NCBI GenBank assembly: GCA_023246445.1
Contig: JAHFIJ010000003.1
Coordinates: 1-55,840, forward strand
Source: Candidatus Woesearchaeota archaeon
Lineage (GTDB): Archaea; Nanobdellota; Nanobdellia; SCGC-AAA011-G17; JACQNH01
DNA: 55,840 nt
Direction: 5' to 3'
The position numbers were made by a program, and so were the translations under genes. The notes under the pieces were generated by a model. The model did no database searches. It was not told the DNA's origin and saw nothing but the letters and a program-made list of their open reading frames with translations. Positions 17,585-26,346 of the stretch are shown here, one piece after another. Each line of letters begins with the position of its first letter. Position 1 is the first letter of the stretch.

Positions 17585-17935
17585 CTACTCTACTTTGGCA
17601 AATCCATTGAAATGAATTTTAGAATCTTCATGGTCAAATACTTCAACAACTTTATATTTCCCTTTTGTGAATGGCTCACCATCTAATAGAAAATGTGTTG
17701 CTTCCAAAATTATAATGCTCGCCAAGGGTTTTGAAAGTTGTTGATTCCCTTTTGTTTCTAATAATGGAATCTCTCCTTCAATCCAATAATTCCTTTGACC
17801 CTTCTTTAGAAATTCATGGATTTGCTCATTAACAAGATTTTCAGGAATACACTCTTCTTCTTTTCTATTTCCTTTTTTGAATTCTTCAATATTTCTTAAT
17901 GCCAAATCAGGATTGTATTCTGTTTGTATGCCCAT
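17585..17935 (-). CDS. Hypothetical protein, 116 residues
   Basis: The family is not recognised. It has a helical N-terminal half (DLALRNIEEFKKG, LVNEQIHEFLKKG) and a beta-rich C-terminal half (ASIIILEATHFLLDGEPFTK, GKYKVVEVF). No Cys clusters or membrane segments. Its promoter lies in a copy of the 80-bp repeat that also drives mazG, with a TATA-like CATTTATATA about 25 bases before ATG, so the mRNA may be leaderless. Confidence 0.6.
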   Translation of the reverse strand: MGIQTEYNPDLALRNIEEFKKGNRKEEECIPENLVNEQIHEFLKKGQRNYWIEGEIPLLETKGNQQLSKPLASIIILEATHFLLDGEPFTKGKYKVVEVFDHEDSKIHFNGFAKVE

Positions 17936-17958
17936 AACCGAACAGAAAATCTTGTATT

Positions 17959-18038
17959 TATATAAATGTAATCCTTTTTTACTCTTAACTGATTGGGATA
18001 TAGTGATATTTGTTGATATTTTTTAATTTGTAATAACT
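17959..18038 (-). repeat. 80-bp direct repeat, copy 1 (promoter cassette)
   Basis: About 90 percent identical to 19660-19740. On the minus strand it ends with the TATA box of the 116-residue gene. It contains a relic of the last codons of the Cys-rich paralogue gene. Confidence 0.8.
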
Positions 18039-18232
18039 CTATTTCTAATGTTATTTTAGACTCTTTAGTCGTTTCTTAGTTTTTACAATATTTTTGTAAT
18101 ATTTACGAATTTTTGTCAAAAATACGCAATTCATCTCAAGACCTAAAGGAATGAGATTTCTTGCTTAGAAGATCTTAAAGTTTACTTTACAGTGTAGAAA
18201 GGATTTTAAACTGTTTACACTAGTTAAATTTT

Positions 18233-18619
18233 ATGGAAGGGCAAATAAAATTTTTTTTGGAAAAATTGAAAGAGATGTCTGATCTTGGTAGTGTTAAATT
18301 TGTTTTTTTATTTGGTTCTTATGGGCAAGGAAAACAAAATAAACTATCTGATATTGACTTTGCTGTGTATTATGATGGCGAGGGTAAAGAGAGATTTAAA
18401 TTCAGATTGAAGCTTACTGCTAAATTACCTAACAATTATGACATACAGATATTCCAGGATTTACCTCTATTTGTAAGAAAGGAGGTTTTGAAGGGTAAAT
18501 TGATATATACAAGGGATTTAATTTTTGTGTATGATAAAGCCTATGAAACAATAAAGGAGTTTGATCATTTTAAGAAATATTATTATGATTATATAAGGCA
18601 CAGGAGATTAAGAATATGA
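18233..18619 (+). CDS. mntA: MntA-type nucleotidyltransferase antitoxin
   Basis: FVFLFGSYGQGKQNKLSDID near residues 23-42 is the GSx10DxD core of MntA. At 128 residues it is a stand-alone MNT domain. In the HepT-MntA (type VII) system it AMPylates a Tyr of HepT. The stop overlaps the hepT start (ATGA at 18616). Upstream, TTTACAGT (18186) and TTTACACT (18214) may be half-sites of an operator. Confidence 0.88.
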   Translation: MEGQIKFFLEKLKEMSDLGSVKFVFLFGSYGQGKQNKLSDIDFAVYYDGEGKERFKFRLKLTAKLPNNYDIQIFQDLPLFVRKEVLKGKLIYTRDLIFVYDKAYETIKEFDHFKKYYYDYIRHRRLRI

Positions 18620-19035
18620 GGAAGGAAATAATTGAAAGTAAGCTAGCTAAAATTACTGATAGTTTGAATGTTATAGTGGAAAATATGCCCGAGGAATATG
18701 AAGATTTTATTAAATTAGGGCTGATAAAAGAGGGCTTATATAAAAAAGTTGAATTTGCAATAGAAACTATTCTTGATATCTGTGCTGTAATAAATTCGGA
18801 TTTGGGCTTGGGGATGCCTGAAGTAGAAGATGATATCCTTGATAATTTAGAGAAAAAAAGAGTCTTGAAAAAAGAAGTAATTGCAAAAATAAGGGAAATG
18901 AAAGGGTTTAGAAATTTGCTTGTTCACAAATATGGTGATGTAGACGATAAAAAGGCATTTGATAATCTAAAAGAAGGCATAGAAGATTTTGATATAGCCA
19001 TGAAGGATATTGAGAATGTTCTTAAAAGATATTAA
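18616..19035 (+). CDS. hepT: HepT-type HEPN RNase toxin (DUF86)
   Basis: GFRNLLVHKYGDVDDK (about residues 97-112) is the R-x4-H-x-Y motif of HepT: the RNase Arg and His, and the Tyr that MntA AMPylates. All-helical, 139 residues, the normal length. It is coupled to mntA by a 4-base overlap. The motif is intact, so this module is probably functional. Confidence 0.9.
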   Translation: MRKEIIESKLAKITDSLNVIVENMPEEYEDFIKLGLIKEGLYKKVEFAIETILDICAVINSDLGLGMPEVEDDILDNLEKKRVLKKEVIAKIREMKGFRNLLVHKYGDVDDKKAFDNLKEGIEDFDIAMKDIENVLKRY

Positions 19036-19093
19036 TTTGTTATAACTTTGCAAAATTGTAGATCTTATAAATAAGAGAGTTATGTATTATAGT

Positions 19094-19258
19094 ATGAGGA
19101 TGCGAGTAAAAACTGTCAAAGAAAGCGAGTATAATGAATTGAAAAAAAAGGCCGAGCTAAATGAAGACTTGTTAACTCAGTTAGTAAGTGGATTAGAAGA
19201 TATAAAGGCTGGAAGAATAAAACCTTGGAAAAGAACTACAAACCGATCTTCTTCTTAA
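19094..19258 (+). CDS. Small antitoxin-like protein (54 aa)
   Basis: MRMRVKTVKESEYNELKKKA begins a charged, helical 54-residue protein with LLTQLVSGLEDIKAGRIKPW near the end. The phrase LEDIKAGRI followed by basic residues is typical of short RelB-like antitoxins that precede a RelE/ParE toxin. No toxin frame follows, because mazG is on the other strand, so it is an orphan or a relic. A TATA-like TTATAAATAAG lies about 25 bases upstream. Confidence 0.6.
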   Translation: MRMRVKTVKESEYNELKKKAELNEDLLTQLVSGLEDIKAGRIKPWKRTTNRSSS

Positions 19259-19324
19259 TTTCTTCTCTGTAAGAATGTGCAGGTAATTCTATTAATAGCG
19301 GCCATATTCAATTGAAAAAGAACT

Positions 19325-19639
19325 TTATTTCTTCTGATATCGATTATTATCCCGATTATAACATTTATCCATGACTTGCTTCCATGCTTCTTCAAGATTT
19401 ACCCCATTTGAGTTTGCAAGACAACATAATGTAAAAATCACGTCTGCAATTTCAGTTCCCAGTTCCTGCTCTTTTTCAGAACTTTTCTTCTTTTTTGGGC
19501 CATGTAAATGGTTAACTTCTCTCGCCAGTTCACCTATTTCTTCCATAAGTCTTGCTAAAATTTCATGAGGTTTCCAATATTGTGGCTCGAACTGGGAAGT
19601 CCATTGGTCTACTTCATCTTGCAAATTTTTTAGTGCCAT
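19325..19639 (-). CDS. MazG-like nucleotide pyrophosphohydrolase
   Basis: LMEEIGELAREVNHLHG and LGTEIADVIFTLCCLANSNG supply the EExxE and ExxD metal sites of the MazG/all-alpha NTP-PPase fold. Length (104) is normal for a single domain. It should hydrolyse (d)NTPs or abnormal nucleotides to NMP and pyrophosphate. Its promoter is copy 2 of the 80-bp repeat; ATG is about 22 bases from the TATA box. Confidence 0.88.
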   Translation of the reverse strand: MALKNLQDEVDQWTSQFEPQYWKPHEILARLMEEIGELAREVNHLHGPKKKKSSEKEQELGTEIADVIFTLCCLANSNGVNLEEAWKQVMDKCYNRDNNRYQKK

Positions 19640-19659
19640 GGATAAATGAAGTTACAGGA

Positions 19660-19740
19660 TATATAAATGTAATTCCTTTTTCACTCTTAACCGATTGGAA
19701 TATAGCGATGTTTGTTGATATTTTTTAATTTGTAATTACT
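19660..19740 (-). repeat. 80-bp direct repeat, copy 2
   Basis: It matches 17959-18038 with about seven mismatches and two one-base gaps. It covers the last codons of the Cys-rich paralogue, the spacer and the TATA region of mazG. Confidence 0.8.
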
Positions 19741-22700
19741 TTAATTTTCTGCATCTGATTATTGAAAATATCTGTGCATTGTATAAAATGTATTAGGTTT
19801 AAATCTACTGAGAATTGTTTTGAATTTTCAGCTATTCTAGTTGCGTTTGCGGAATTATCCTGTGCAAAGAAACAAGTTGATATTTCATTTGTGGATAAGA
19901 ATAGTTTAGTTGTTTCTTTGTAAATGCCAGTAATTAAAGGTGGTAAGGTATCTGCTTTTACTTCAAAGCTTATTATGGAAGAAGCCAAGTTATCTGCTGA
20001 ATCCCTACATTTAACAAAGAAGGTGTAGTTTCCTAAGATTAATGTTAAGGGCTGCTGTGATAATTGAGTATCTGTATTTAAAAATTCAATCATATTTTCA
20101 TAAACTGTATTCTGCTCTGAGAATCTGCAATTTGCAATACCGCTATCTGCACCCCCTTGTGTTGAAACCAATAGAGTTAAATTAGTTGCGAAAATTTCCC
20201 CTTTTGGTGTTGTGTCTGAGATTGATAAATTTTCAGTAGATATTAATGATAATTTGAAACTTTCCTGATTTGTGTTGTTTGCTAAATCCCTGCATCTGAA
20301 GAAAAAGTTATTTATTTTTTGCTTTTCTATATTTAATACAGTCTGGCATTCTGCTGATTTATAAAAAGTAAAGTTATATTCTAAAGGCAAAGCGCAGCCT
20401 AAATTATTATTTAACAGCTCAAAGTCATTATCTCTTGTATCAAATTTACAGTTTACAGGCTCTGAAACAAATAATGTTAATGGCATTGAACTGAAATCTG
20501 CATTTAGTTTTGTTCCATCTTTTAATGAAGAAGATTCAATTACTGGTGGTGTTAAGTCTGGCCCTGCCTGTGTTTCAAAATTTATTAAATATTCCCTGTT
20601 ATTCTTATTTCCTGAGGCATCCTGACATCTAATAAAAAAAGTGAAATCTTTTCCCGGCATTAGAGATAAGGTTGTATTATGCTCTTTTCTGTATATTCCG
20701 TCACCAATATTATTAGCCATTTCATCGAAGGTTTTTGTGTGAATGTCTGAAATTTTACATATAGCAAGCTCATGGGTTTTAATTCCGAATCTTATTGGTG
20801 CAAAGGGATTAATTTTGGGTGAGATTTTGAAACCAGATTCAACTGCAGCTAAAGTATAGCCTTTTGTTAAAACTTCTGAGTCTGGGGATATTAAAGGTGA
20901 GTTGGCGTCATTTGGATTAGAGTCAAAACATTTAACTTCTACTGTTCCTTCATTTACAATCTTACAATTTTGCCCTAAAGATCTGCATCTGTATTCTGAA
21001 CATTCTTTTGAAGGCTGATTGCATTTATCACAGTCTGAACCTCCTGTTGGAGCAACCCAAGGCCTGCATTCTATAATTTTCGTTGATACTAATCTATTTG
21101 TTAATAATTCTAAAATTAATTTTGTTACTGAATATGCTAAGAGAACCCAACCTACAATTTGAACTGCAAAAAGAAGATGACCTAAAAATGACTCTGCTAG
21201 TTGCGTTGCTGCTAATTCTGATGCTGCTTTCGTTCCGAGGTCTCCGAAAAGAAATGTCATGCTAGGTAAATAACCCTTTGTAAATATATGCAAAGCAATT
21301 TTAGTTACAAGTTTTTCAATCCCTAACAAAACCAAACCCGTAATTGCAGTTGCAACTGCTGATTCATCTTCCATCCAAGCCGCAAATCCAACCTGCTGTT
21401 CTGCATCTGGCGATAAAGGTTTAATATTCAAGCCTTTGGATTCTATAGAGTAATCTGTAAATGGTTGTTGAGGTAAAGTTCCTTCTGAAGATTCTGAAAA
21501 GCCTTCTGTAGTGTATTTACCAACAATATTATAATGAGCCCCGCAATCCCCTATTGAACGACAATGAGTGTTCATAGCAGTCAACCATTCATCGGTTTCA
21601 CAGATACAATTTCCCTTGCATTCCCAATCCCCAAATGGCTTTTTTTCATATAATACTTGGCAAGATGTAGATGCTGAAGAACATTCAGTGCCACCAGTAA
21701 AAGAAGAAACTTGCCTTGATTGTGTTTGGCCTAATTCCCAAAATCTAAATCCGGGCGGAACAGCGGGAATACATTTTCCATTCTCATCATCTCCTGCCCA
21801 GACACAAGTTCTTAATGAATTTTCACAGCATTTTTTATCATCCAGTATTTTTTCCTTAAAATTTGGAAAGTCTGGTTTGGCCTGATTACATGTTGTTATG
21901 CAATCAATAAAATTATTCTGCTTGCATTGTGCTTCTATATATGTTGAACCTGAGGGAAGATTAACCTCTGCATTAATACAGATTTCTTCCCTAAAATCCC
22001 TACAAGGCTCTATAATCTCTTCACCATTAACACACATATGCCTATAATGCCTTGAGCCCACTAAATCAAAACCTAATCCAGTTTTACCATCATAAGAACA
22101 CCACGATTCACCATTTTTTCTTGGAACCCCATCATTATCCATAGAAGGGGAGTCATAGGTTTTTTCGCAATTTATAGAGATACATTTAGGCTCACTATTT
22201 TTATCTGAACAAACAGTTCCTTTATTGTAATCGCAATCTTCTGCCTTGTCTTCCAAATTACCACAGGAGTCTACATAATAAACATCATCTTCAAAGCATT
22301 TTTTAGATTTTTTAGGAGTGCATTCACCACAATCATTTATAGAAGAACAAAATTTTCCAGATTCAAAATTATCTGTTACCTGACATTCATCTCTTGTAAT
22401 AAATTTGCAAGTATCCTCTGTGGAAGAAACACAGCAGCCTTTTTCCTGGGCTCTGCAGACATTAGTGCATTCTAATTCTGATGCAACTTCACGAAAATCA
22501 AATTCAAATTGATTATCCTTGAATAAAGCTTTAAAGGATTTTTTGCAATTTGCTTCTGTTCCTAGAAAACATTGAGAGCCTAGAACACAACAGCCTTGAG
22601 AACATTCATCCACTGAACAGTCTGCGGATGTTTTAAATATTTTATCCGGATCCTGACATGCTGCCTGAGGAGTATTTTTAAAACAATTAGATGAGGTTTT

Positions 22701-22940
22701 ATCTATGCAACAACCTAACTGACAATAAGTGGCTTTGTCACATGTATTTTTTAAATTTTGAGATCTTACATTTAAATCGCAATTTGACTCTTCAGTATAC
22801 AAACAAGTTTCTCCTGTTTTTGTTTTTTCACAGCAGGCTTGTTGAGCTGAAACCTGAGAAGAAAAATTAATAACAGAAAATATAGAGGTTAATATTATAG
22901 TGATTAGGAATAATGCTTTTGATTTAATAAGCTTAGTCAT
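19725..22940 (-). CDS. Giant Cys-rich secreted surface protein, paralogue 2 (1071 aa)
   Basis: Same plan as the 1302-residue protein. There is a signal peptide (ALFLITIILTSIFSVINF to QVSAQ), then Cys repeats (ACCEKTKTGETC, LGCCIDKTSSNCFKNTP, QGCCVLGSQC). The block GFDLVGSRHYRHMCVNGEEI lies near 285-305, a membrane-compatible zone near 520-630, then IIECRPWVAP and CDKCNQPSKECSEYRCRSLG. The C-terminal beta repeats contain FFIRCQDASGN and FFRCRDLANN. It is shorter by about 230 residues, mainly in the Cys-rich and middle zones. It stands alone without a pilin-like partner. It probably arose by duplication of the 10295-14203 gene. Confidence 0.8.
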   Translation of the reverse strand: MTKLIKSKALFLITIILTSIFSVINFSSQVSAQQACCEKTKTGETCLYTEESNCDLNVRSQNLKNTCDKATYCQLGCCIDKTSSNCFKNTPQAACQDPDKIFKTSADCSVDECSQGCCVLGSQCFLGTEANCKKSFKALFKDNQFEFDFREVASELECTNVCRAQEKGCCVSSTEDTCKFITRDECQVTDNFESGKFCSSINDCGECTPKKSKKCFEDDVYYVDSCGNLEDKAEDCDYNKGTVCSDKNSEPKCISINCEKTYDSPSMDNDGVPRKNGESWCSYDGKTGLGFDLVGSRHYRHMCVNGEEIIEPCRDFREEICINAEVNLPSGSTYIEAQCKQNNFIDCITTCNQAKPDFPNFKEKILDDKKCCENSLRTCVWAGDDENGKCIPAVPPGFRFWELGQTQSRQVSSFTGGTECSSASTSCQVLYEKKPFGDWECKGNCICETDEWLTAMNTHCRSIGDCGAHYNIVGKYTTEGFSESSEGTLPQQPFTDYSIESKGLNIKPLSPDAEQQVGFAAWMEDESAVATAITGLVLLGIEKLVTKIALHIFTKGYLPSMTFLFGDLGTKAASELAATQLAESFLGHLLFAVQIVGWVLLAYSVTKLILELLTNRLVSTKIIECRPWVAPTGGSDCDKCNQPSKECSEYRCRSLGQNCKIVNEGTVEVKCFDSNPNDANSPLISPDSEVLTKGYTLAAVESGFKISPKINPFAPIRFGIKTHELAICKISDIHTKTFDEMANNIGDGIYRKEHNTTLSLMPGKDFTFFIRCQDASGNKNNREYLINFETQAGPDLTPPVIESSSLKDGTKLNADFSSMPLTLFVSEPVNCKFDTRDNDFELLNNNLGCALPLEYNFTFYKSAECQTVLNIEKQKINNFFFRCRDLANNTNQESFKLSLISTENLSISDTTPKGEIFATNLTLLVSTQGGADSGIANCRFSEQNTVYENMIEFLNTDTQLSQQPLTLILGNYTFFVKCRDSADNLASSIISFEVKADTLPPLITGIYKETTKLFLSTNEISTCFFAQDNSANATRIAENSKQFSVDLNLIHFIQCTDIFNNQMQKIKVITN

Positions 22941-23081
22941 TTTTAACCCCTTTTTAATTAGAAAAGTAAGTAAAAGCAGTATATAAATATGTTTTTGTTC
23001 TAATGATCAGAATAAAAAGCATTAAATTTTTAGATATTGTATTTAAGTGATTTATTTTTAATGAAGATTTTAACAAGAAAA

Positions 23082-23357
23082 CTATAAGCCAAAGGCATCA
23101 GTAATGTTTTTAATTTTCCTTAATTCTTCTGTTAATTTTAAGCCATTATCTGTAATCCTGAAGAATTTCTTTTCACCATCAGTTATCTCTTCTATCAACT
23201 GCTTAACTAATAATTCATCTATGTAAATCTTTAATCTGTCATGGCTCAAGTTTCCACCATATAAAATATGTGTTGGTTTAACTTTCCCACCTTTCCTCTG
23301 CATTAGGAAAAGGATGTCGCCAATTATTTCTATTTTTGATCTTCTTTTTGATGCCAT
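23082..23357 (-). CDS. Winged-helix regulator (small)
   Basis: The 91-residue protein starts MASKRRSKIEIIGDILFLMQ and continues with KPTHILYGGNLSHDRLKIYI as recognition region and a wing (EEITDGEKKFFRITDNGLKL). This matches short archaeal winged helices of the COG3432 type that sense membrane partners. It overlaps the membrane gene by 28 bases, so the two are cotranscribed and probably act together. Confidence 0.8.
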   Translation of the reverse strand: MASKRRSKIEIIGDILFLMQRKGGKVKPTHILYGGNLSHDRLKIYIDELLVKQLIEEITDGEKKFFRITDNGLKLTEELRKIKNITDAFGL

Positions 23358-24001
23358 TTTGTTTCAATCCTTAGAACAATTGCCAAGAAAAATAAAAATG
23401 CAACTAACTGAATTGTATATGCTGCTGCAACTATCTCTGTCACAGGCCCTAAAAAGAATAGTAAGGCGTGACTTAATAAGAATAATATAAAAGCAATAAT
23501 GACTAATAACTTGTTTAATTCTTTTTTCTCTAAATAATTTCTTGCTTGATAGAATAGTACAAATAATAATAAGCCTATAGCAACTGCATTAAAAAACCTG
23601 AAAGAATGATAAGCCGGATACATTAAAGCCAGGATTAAAAAACCAATTAGAGTTAGTTCTGCCTTTTCCTTTATTTCTGAGTAGATTAAAATAAATAGAG
23701 TATAGGCTGTTAAAGTAAATAAAATATAAACACCATATATTGAGTGGTAGACAGGAATTATATTTTTGATAACATCAGGTATTGCTTCCGGGAAAAAGTA
23801 GCTGGTTGTTTTATGGATTACAAAGGCGGTTATTAATATTACATAGCCCATTAACTGCAATAAAAAGGACAGACCAAAAAAGGCGTATTTCTTCTCATTT
23901 GTTAATTTATAGGCCTTATAACCATAAAGAGCTATAATTGCAGCTACTATAACACTGATTATATTCAAGAAATAATAGATATTATGCATTACGAATACCA
24001 T
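23330..24001 (-). CDS. Multispanning membrane protein (about 7 helices)
   Basis: 223 residues with about seven hydrophobic helices (YYFLNIISVIVAAIIALYGY, FFGLSFLLQLMGYVILITAF, LLVIIAFILFLLSHALLFFL and others). Family not recognised; the 7-helix layout resembles archaeal membrane sensor halves. It overlaps the following winged-helix gene, suggesting a two-part regulator: membrane sensor and DNA binder (inference). Confidence 0.7.
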   Translation of the reverse strand: MVFVMHNIYYFLNIISVIVAAIIALYGYKAYKLTNEKKYAFFGLSFLLQLMGYVILITAFVIHKTTSYFFPEAIPDVIKNIIPVYHSIYGVYILFTLTAYTLFILIYSEIKEKAELTLIGFLILALMYPAYHSFRFFNAVAIGLLLFVLFYQARNYLEKKELNKLLVIIAFILFLLSHALLFFLGPVTEIVAAAYTIQLVAFLFFLAIVLRIETKWHQKEDQK

Positions 24002-24088
24002 TGTGTAGTAAGTAAACCTTATTGATGGTTTATAAATATTATGATTTTTTCCTCTCTATAAAACTTCCTTACAAGCCTTTCATAAGGC

Positions 24089-24215
24089 ATTTATAAGCGG
24101 TTTTATTATTAATCCTAACAGAAGTTGGAGGTGATAACAAAAAAAATGAAAAATAACTGAAAAATAAAGGCTGCGTGGGGGGTTATAATTGTAACCTCCC
24201 TTTATATTTATGTTG
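24089..24215 (+). ncRNA. Candidate small RNA or leader transcript
   Basis: A TATA-like TTTATAAG at 24090-24097 predicts a start near 24118. The transcript would contain GGAGGTGAT (24127-24135), a four-codon frame (ATG 24146 to TGA 24160) and a 9-bp hairpin (GGGGGGTTA 24177-24185 with TAACCTCCC 24192-24200) followed by a T-rich run. The GGAGGTGAT can also pair with ACCTCC, competing with the hairpin. A second G-run/CCTCC hairpin lies at about 24270-24293. No known RNA family recognised. Confidence 0.45.
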
Positions 24216-24306
24216 CGTTACGAGACCAATTTAGAGGCTCCTTGAAGTTTGTTATGCTATTGAATTTTGGGGGGCTTCTATTCCTCCTTTTGAATTTTAA
24301 TCAGAA

Positions 24307-24873
24307 TTAATGACAACCACAAGAAGATTTACCACAAGAAGATTTTTTATTTGGATTAGAAATTTTAAAGCCTGAATGTTCTGGATTATCTATGAAATCA
24401 ACTTCTGAACCCCTTAGATTTTTCCATGAATCAGGATCAATAACAACCTTGGATTTATCTGCCAAAATTAAATGATCATCAGGCAATTGTTCTGAAAAAC
24501 CGAGAACATACTGAGCACCTGAACAACCACCTGGAACAACTTGAATTCTGAAAACGGCTTTTTGGTTTTTTTCTTTTTTAGATAATTCAAGAATTTTGTC
24601 TGATGCTGTTTTTGAGATTGTGACTTTGTTTGATATTATTTTAGGTTTTTGATTTAAAGCCAGAGTATTTATCTCCTTTAGCATTAATTCAAACTCTTTT
24701 TTATCCATTCCATGGCTTAAGGCACCTTGCTCCAGTGTTTCCATAGGATTAGCATGGCAACCAATACAGTGCAAACCGTGTGATAACATAACTTCTGTAG
24801 TGTCTGGATATTTTGATACTACCCCCCCAATTGCCATATCTTTTGTTACTAACTGATTATTTTTTGTTTTCAT
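24307..24873 (-). CDS. DUF1858-IscA/HesB fusion, iron-sulfur assembly
   Basis: Residues about 8-70 form a DUF1858 domain (hybrid-cluster-associated redox disulfide) with the motif GLHCIGCHANPMETLEQGAL, including CxxC. Residues about 82-188 form an A-type Fe-S carrier: VVPGGCSGAQYVLGF and the C-terminal KSSCGKSSCGC supply the three Cys ligands. The protein would carry or insert Fe-S clusters with a thiol redox module in cis. It stands alone. Confidence 0.88.
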   Translation of the reverse strand: MKTKNNQLVTKDMAIGGVVSKYPDTTEVMLSHGLHCIGCHANPMETLEQGALSHGMDKKEFELMLKEINTLALNQKPKIISNKVTISKTASDKILELSKKEKNQKAVFRIQVVPGGCSGAQYVLGFSEQLPDDHLILADKSKVVIDPDSWKNLRGSEVDFIDNPEHSGFKISNPNKKSSCGKSSCGCH

Positions 24874-24938
24874 GTTGAATAGAAAAATAAAATTATTTAT
24901 ATAATTATCCTTTTTCGTTAACAGCGTTACCTTTTAAT

Positions 24939-25289
24939 TTATTCATTCTCGCATTTGTCGCTAAGATCTTTACAGGATCTAACAAAATTAGCCTTGAACC
25001 TTTTTTCTGCTTCGTCTAATTCATTTACTAAGATATTAAAACCACCAATACCCAAAAGAAAAATCTCTGAGAGTGGAGGTGGCTGACCGGCAAGAACATT
25101 TACCATAAAAAATGGCATACCTAACACAAAAGTTGGAATGTGAAATCTGTTATATAAACCAGTAAGAGTATTGTAAATATTGCTAAAGAATCCAGAATCA
25201 TATTTATAATTACTCTCCTCTAAAAAATGAGATTTTGAAGATAATTCATTTAAGTCTAATCTTTCTTCATTTAACGGATATTGAGCCAT
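24939..25289 (-). CDS. Hypothetical protein, 116 residues
   Basis: Not recognised. A polar N-terminus (about 45 residues) leads to a hydrophobic stretch (FVLGMPFFMVNVLAG) and a second weaker one (EIFLLGIGGFNILV), then a charged tail with two Cys. It may be membrane associated with two short helices. Possible distant neighbours cannot be named. Confidence 0.5.
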   Translation of the reverse strand: MAQYPLNEERLDLNELSSKSHFLEESNYKYDSGFFSNIYNTLTGLYNRFHIPTFVLGMPFFMVNVLAGQPPPLSEIFLLGIGGFNILVNELDEAEKRFKANFVRSCKDLSDKCENE

Positions 25290-25632
25290 AAATATTATTA
25301 AGAAATTCGATTTTTAAATTTAATGAATTAGTCATTGTGCACTAGTCCAATAGATATGGTGGTTTTTTATTCTTATTTTTTAATCCTTTAAAACAATTTA
25401 TGAAATGCAAAATATACCTAAACAGGTCTTTTCTCATCTAATTATTGAATATAACATCGGAATTTAACGAAGTCGTGAGCGTAACGAGTATATATATGCG
25501 AAGCACGGGGGGGTTCGTCGTTCTATCGTTTGAGCGAAGCGATACATCAAGAACAGTATAACACAAATTCTATTAAAACGTTCCTAAATCAAATAGATTA
25601 GCCATAATAATAGAATAAAGAGGTCGGTGGGC
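25290..25632. other. Gene-free stretch with atypical composition
   Basis: No gene seen. The part 25460-25560 is CG-rich relative to surroundings (GTGAGCGTAACGAG, GAAGCACGGGGGGG, GAGCGAAGCGATAC) and resembles the spacers at 15556-15840 and 45421-45540. It may be a decayed insertion. No matching inverted ends were found. Confidence 0.35.
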
Positions 25633-26163
25633 TTACTTTATTTCGATAATTTTATCGGCGCTTCCAAATGAAATTTTGTATTTACTAGGAATGGCATTTT
25701 TTAAATCATAACTTTGCATACTCCTATTGATTAATTCATTATTGTAAGGATTTTTACTGTAAGGATTTAAGCAAGATTCCACAATTCCTTTTCTTTCATA
25801 AATTTTTGAATTCCAAGTAAAATCTCCACTCTTAAAATTAGGTTTTGGGAATCTGCAAGAACCAAAATCACAATGCATTGGCAAACCAATCATTTCACCA
25901 TTAACACAAGCCCATCCACCAAAACCATATAATTGTGTTGGAACTATTTCCCAACCAGTTGTTTCCTGTTTGAATATTTGAATTTCTTTATTACTGCATG
26001 TGCACTCTTCAAGACTAAAGTCAGACCAATGAATTTGTATTTTTTCACCTAGAGAATATACCTTTTTGTCAGTTGAAAGAGTTTGAATACCCGAAACTGA
26101 AAAGTAGATTAAACCAAATAGAATTACAAAAATGATTATAAGTATTGGGTATCGTTTTTTCAT
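25633..26163 (-). CDS. Secreted or membrane-anchored Cys-containing protein
   Basis: KKRYPILIIIFVILFGLIYF is a signal anchor. The outer 150 residues contain LSTDKKVYSLGEKIQIHW (a beta-strand pattern seen in Ig-like secreted domains) and seven Cys (EECTCSNKEI, WACVNGEM, HCDFGSCRF, VESCLN). Family not recognised. It stands alone in an accessory region. Confidence 0.6.
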   Translation of the reverse strand: MKKRYPILIIIFVILFGLIYFSVSGIQTLSTDKKVYSLGEKIQIHWSDFSLEECTCSNKEIQIFKQETTGWEIVPTQLYGFGGWACVNGEMIGLPMHCDFGSCRFPKPNFKSGDFTWNSKIYERKGIVESCLNPYSKNPYNNELINRSMQSYDLKNAIPSKYKISFGSADKIIEIK

Positions 26164-26346
26164 TATAATGTATTATATTATTGGGTATATTTAAATCCAC
26201 CGAAAACTTCAACGAAAGTTGAAACAATCTACGAGCCGGCCTCTTTCTATTTTTAGCCAATTTTTTTATTGCGTATAGCATCGGATTCCCGTTATCCGCC
26301 CCAAGCCGAAGGCAAGGGACAGTATGACGCATGAGCCCAAAATACG

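Noticed and set aside
24270-24300. Shine-Dalgarno and start of a plus-strand gene in the spacer
   Set aside because: No open frame of useful length follows; more consistent with a hairpin.
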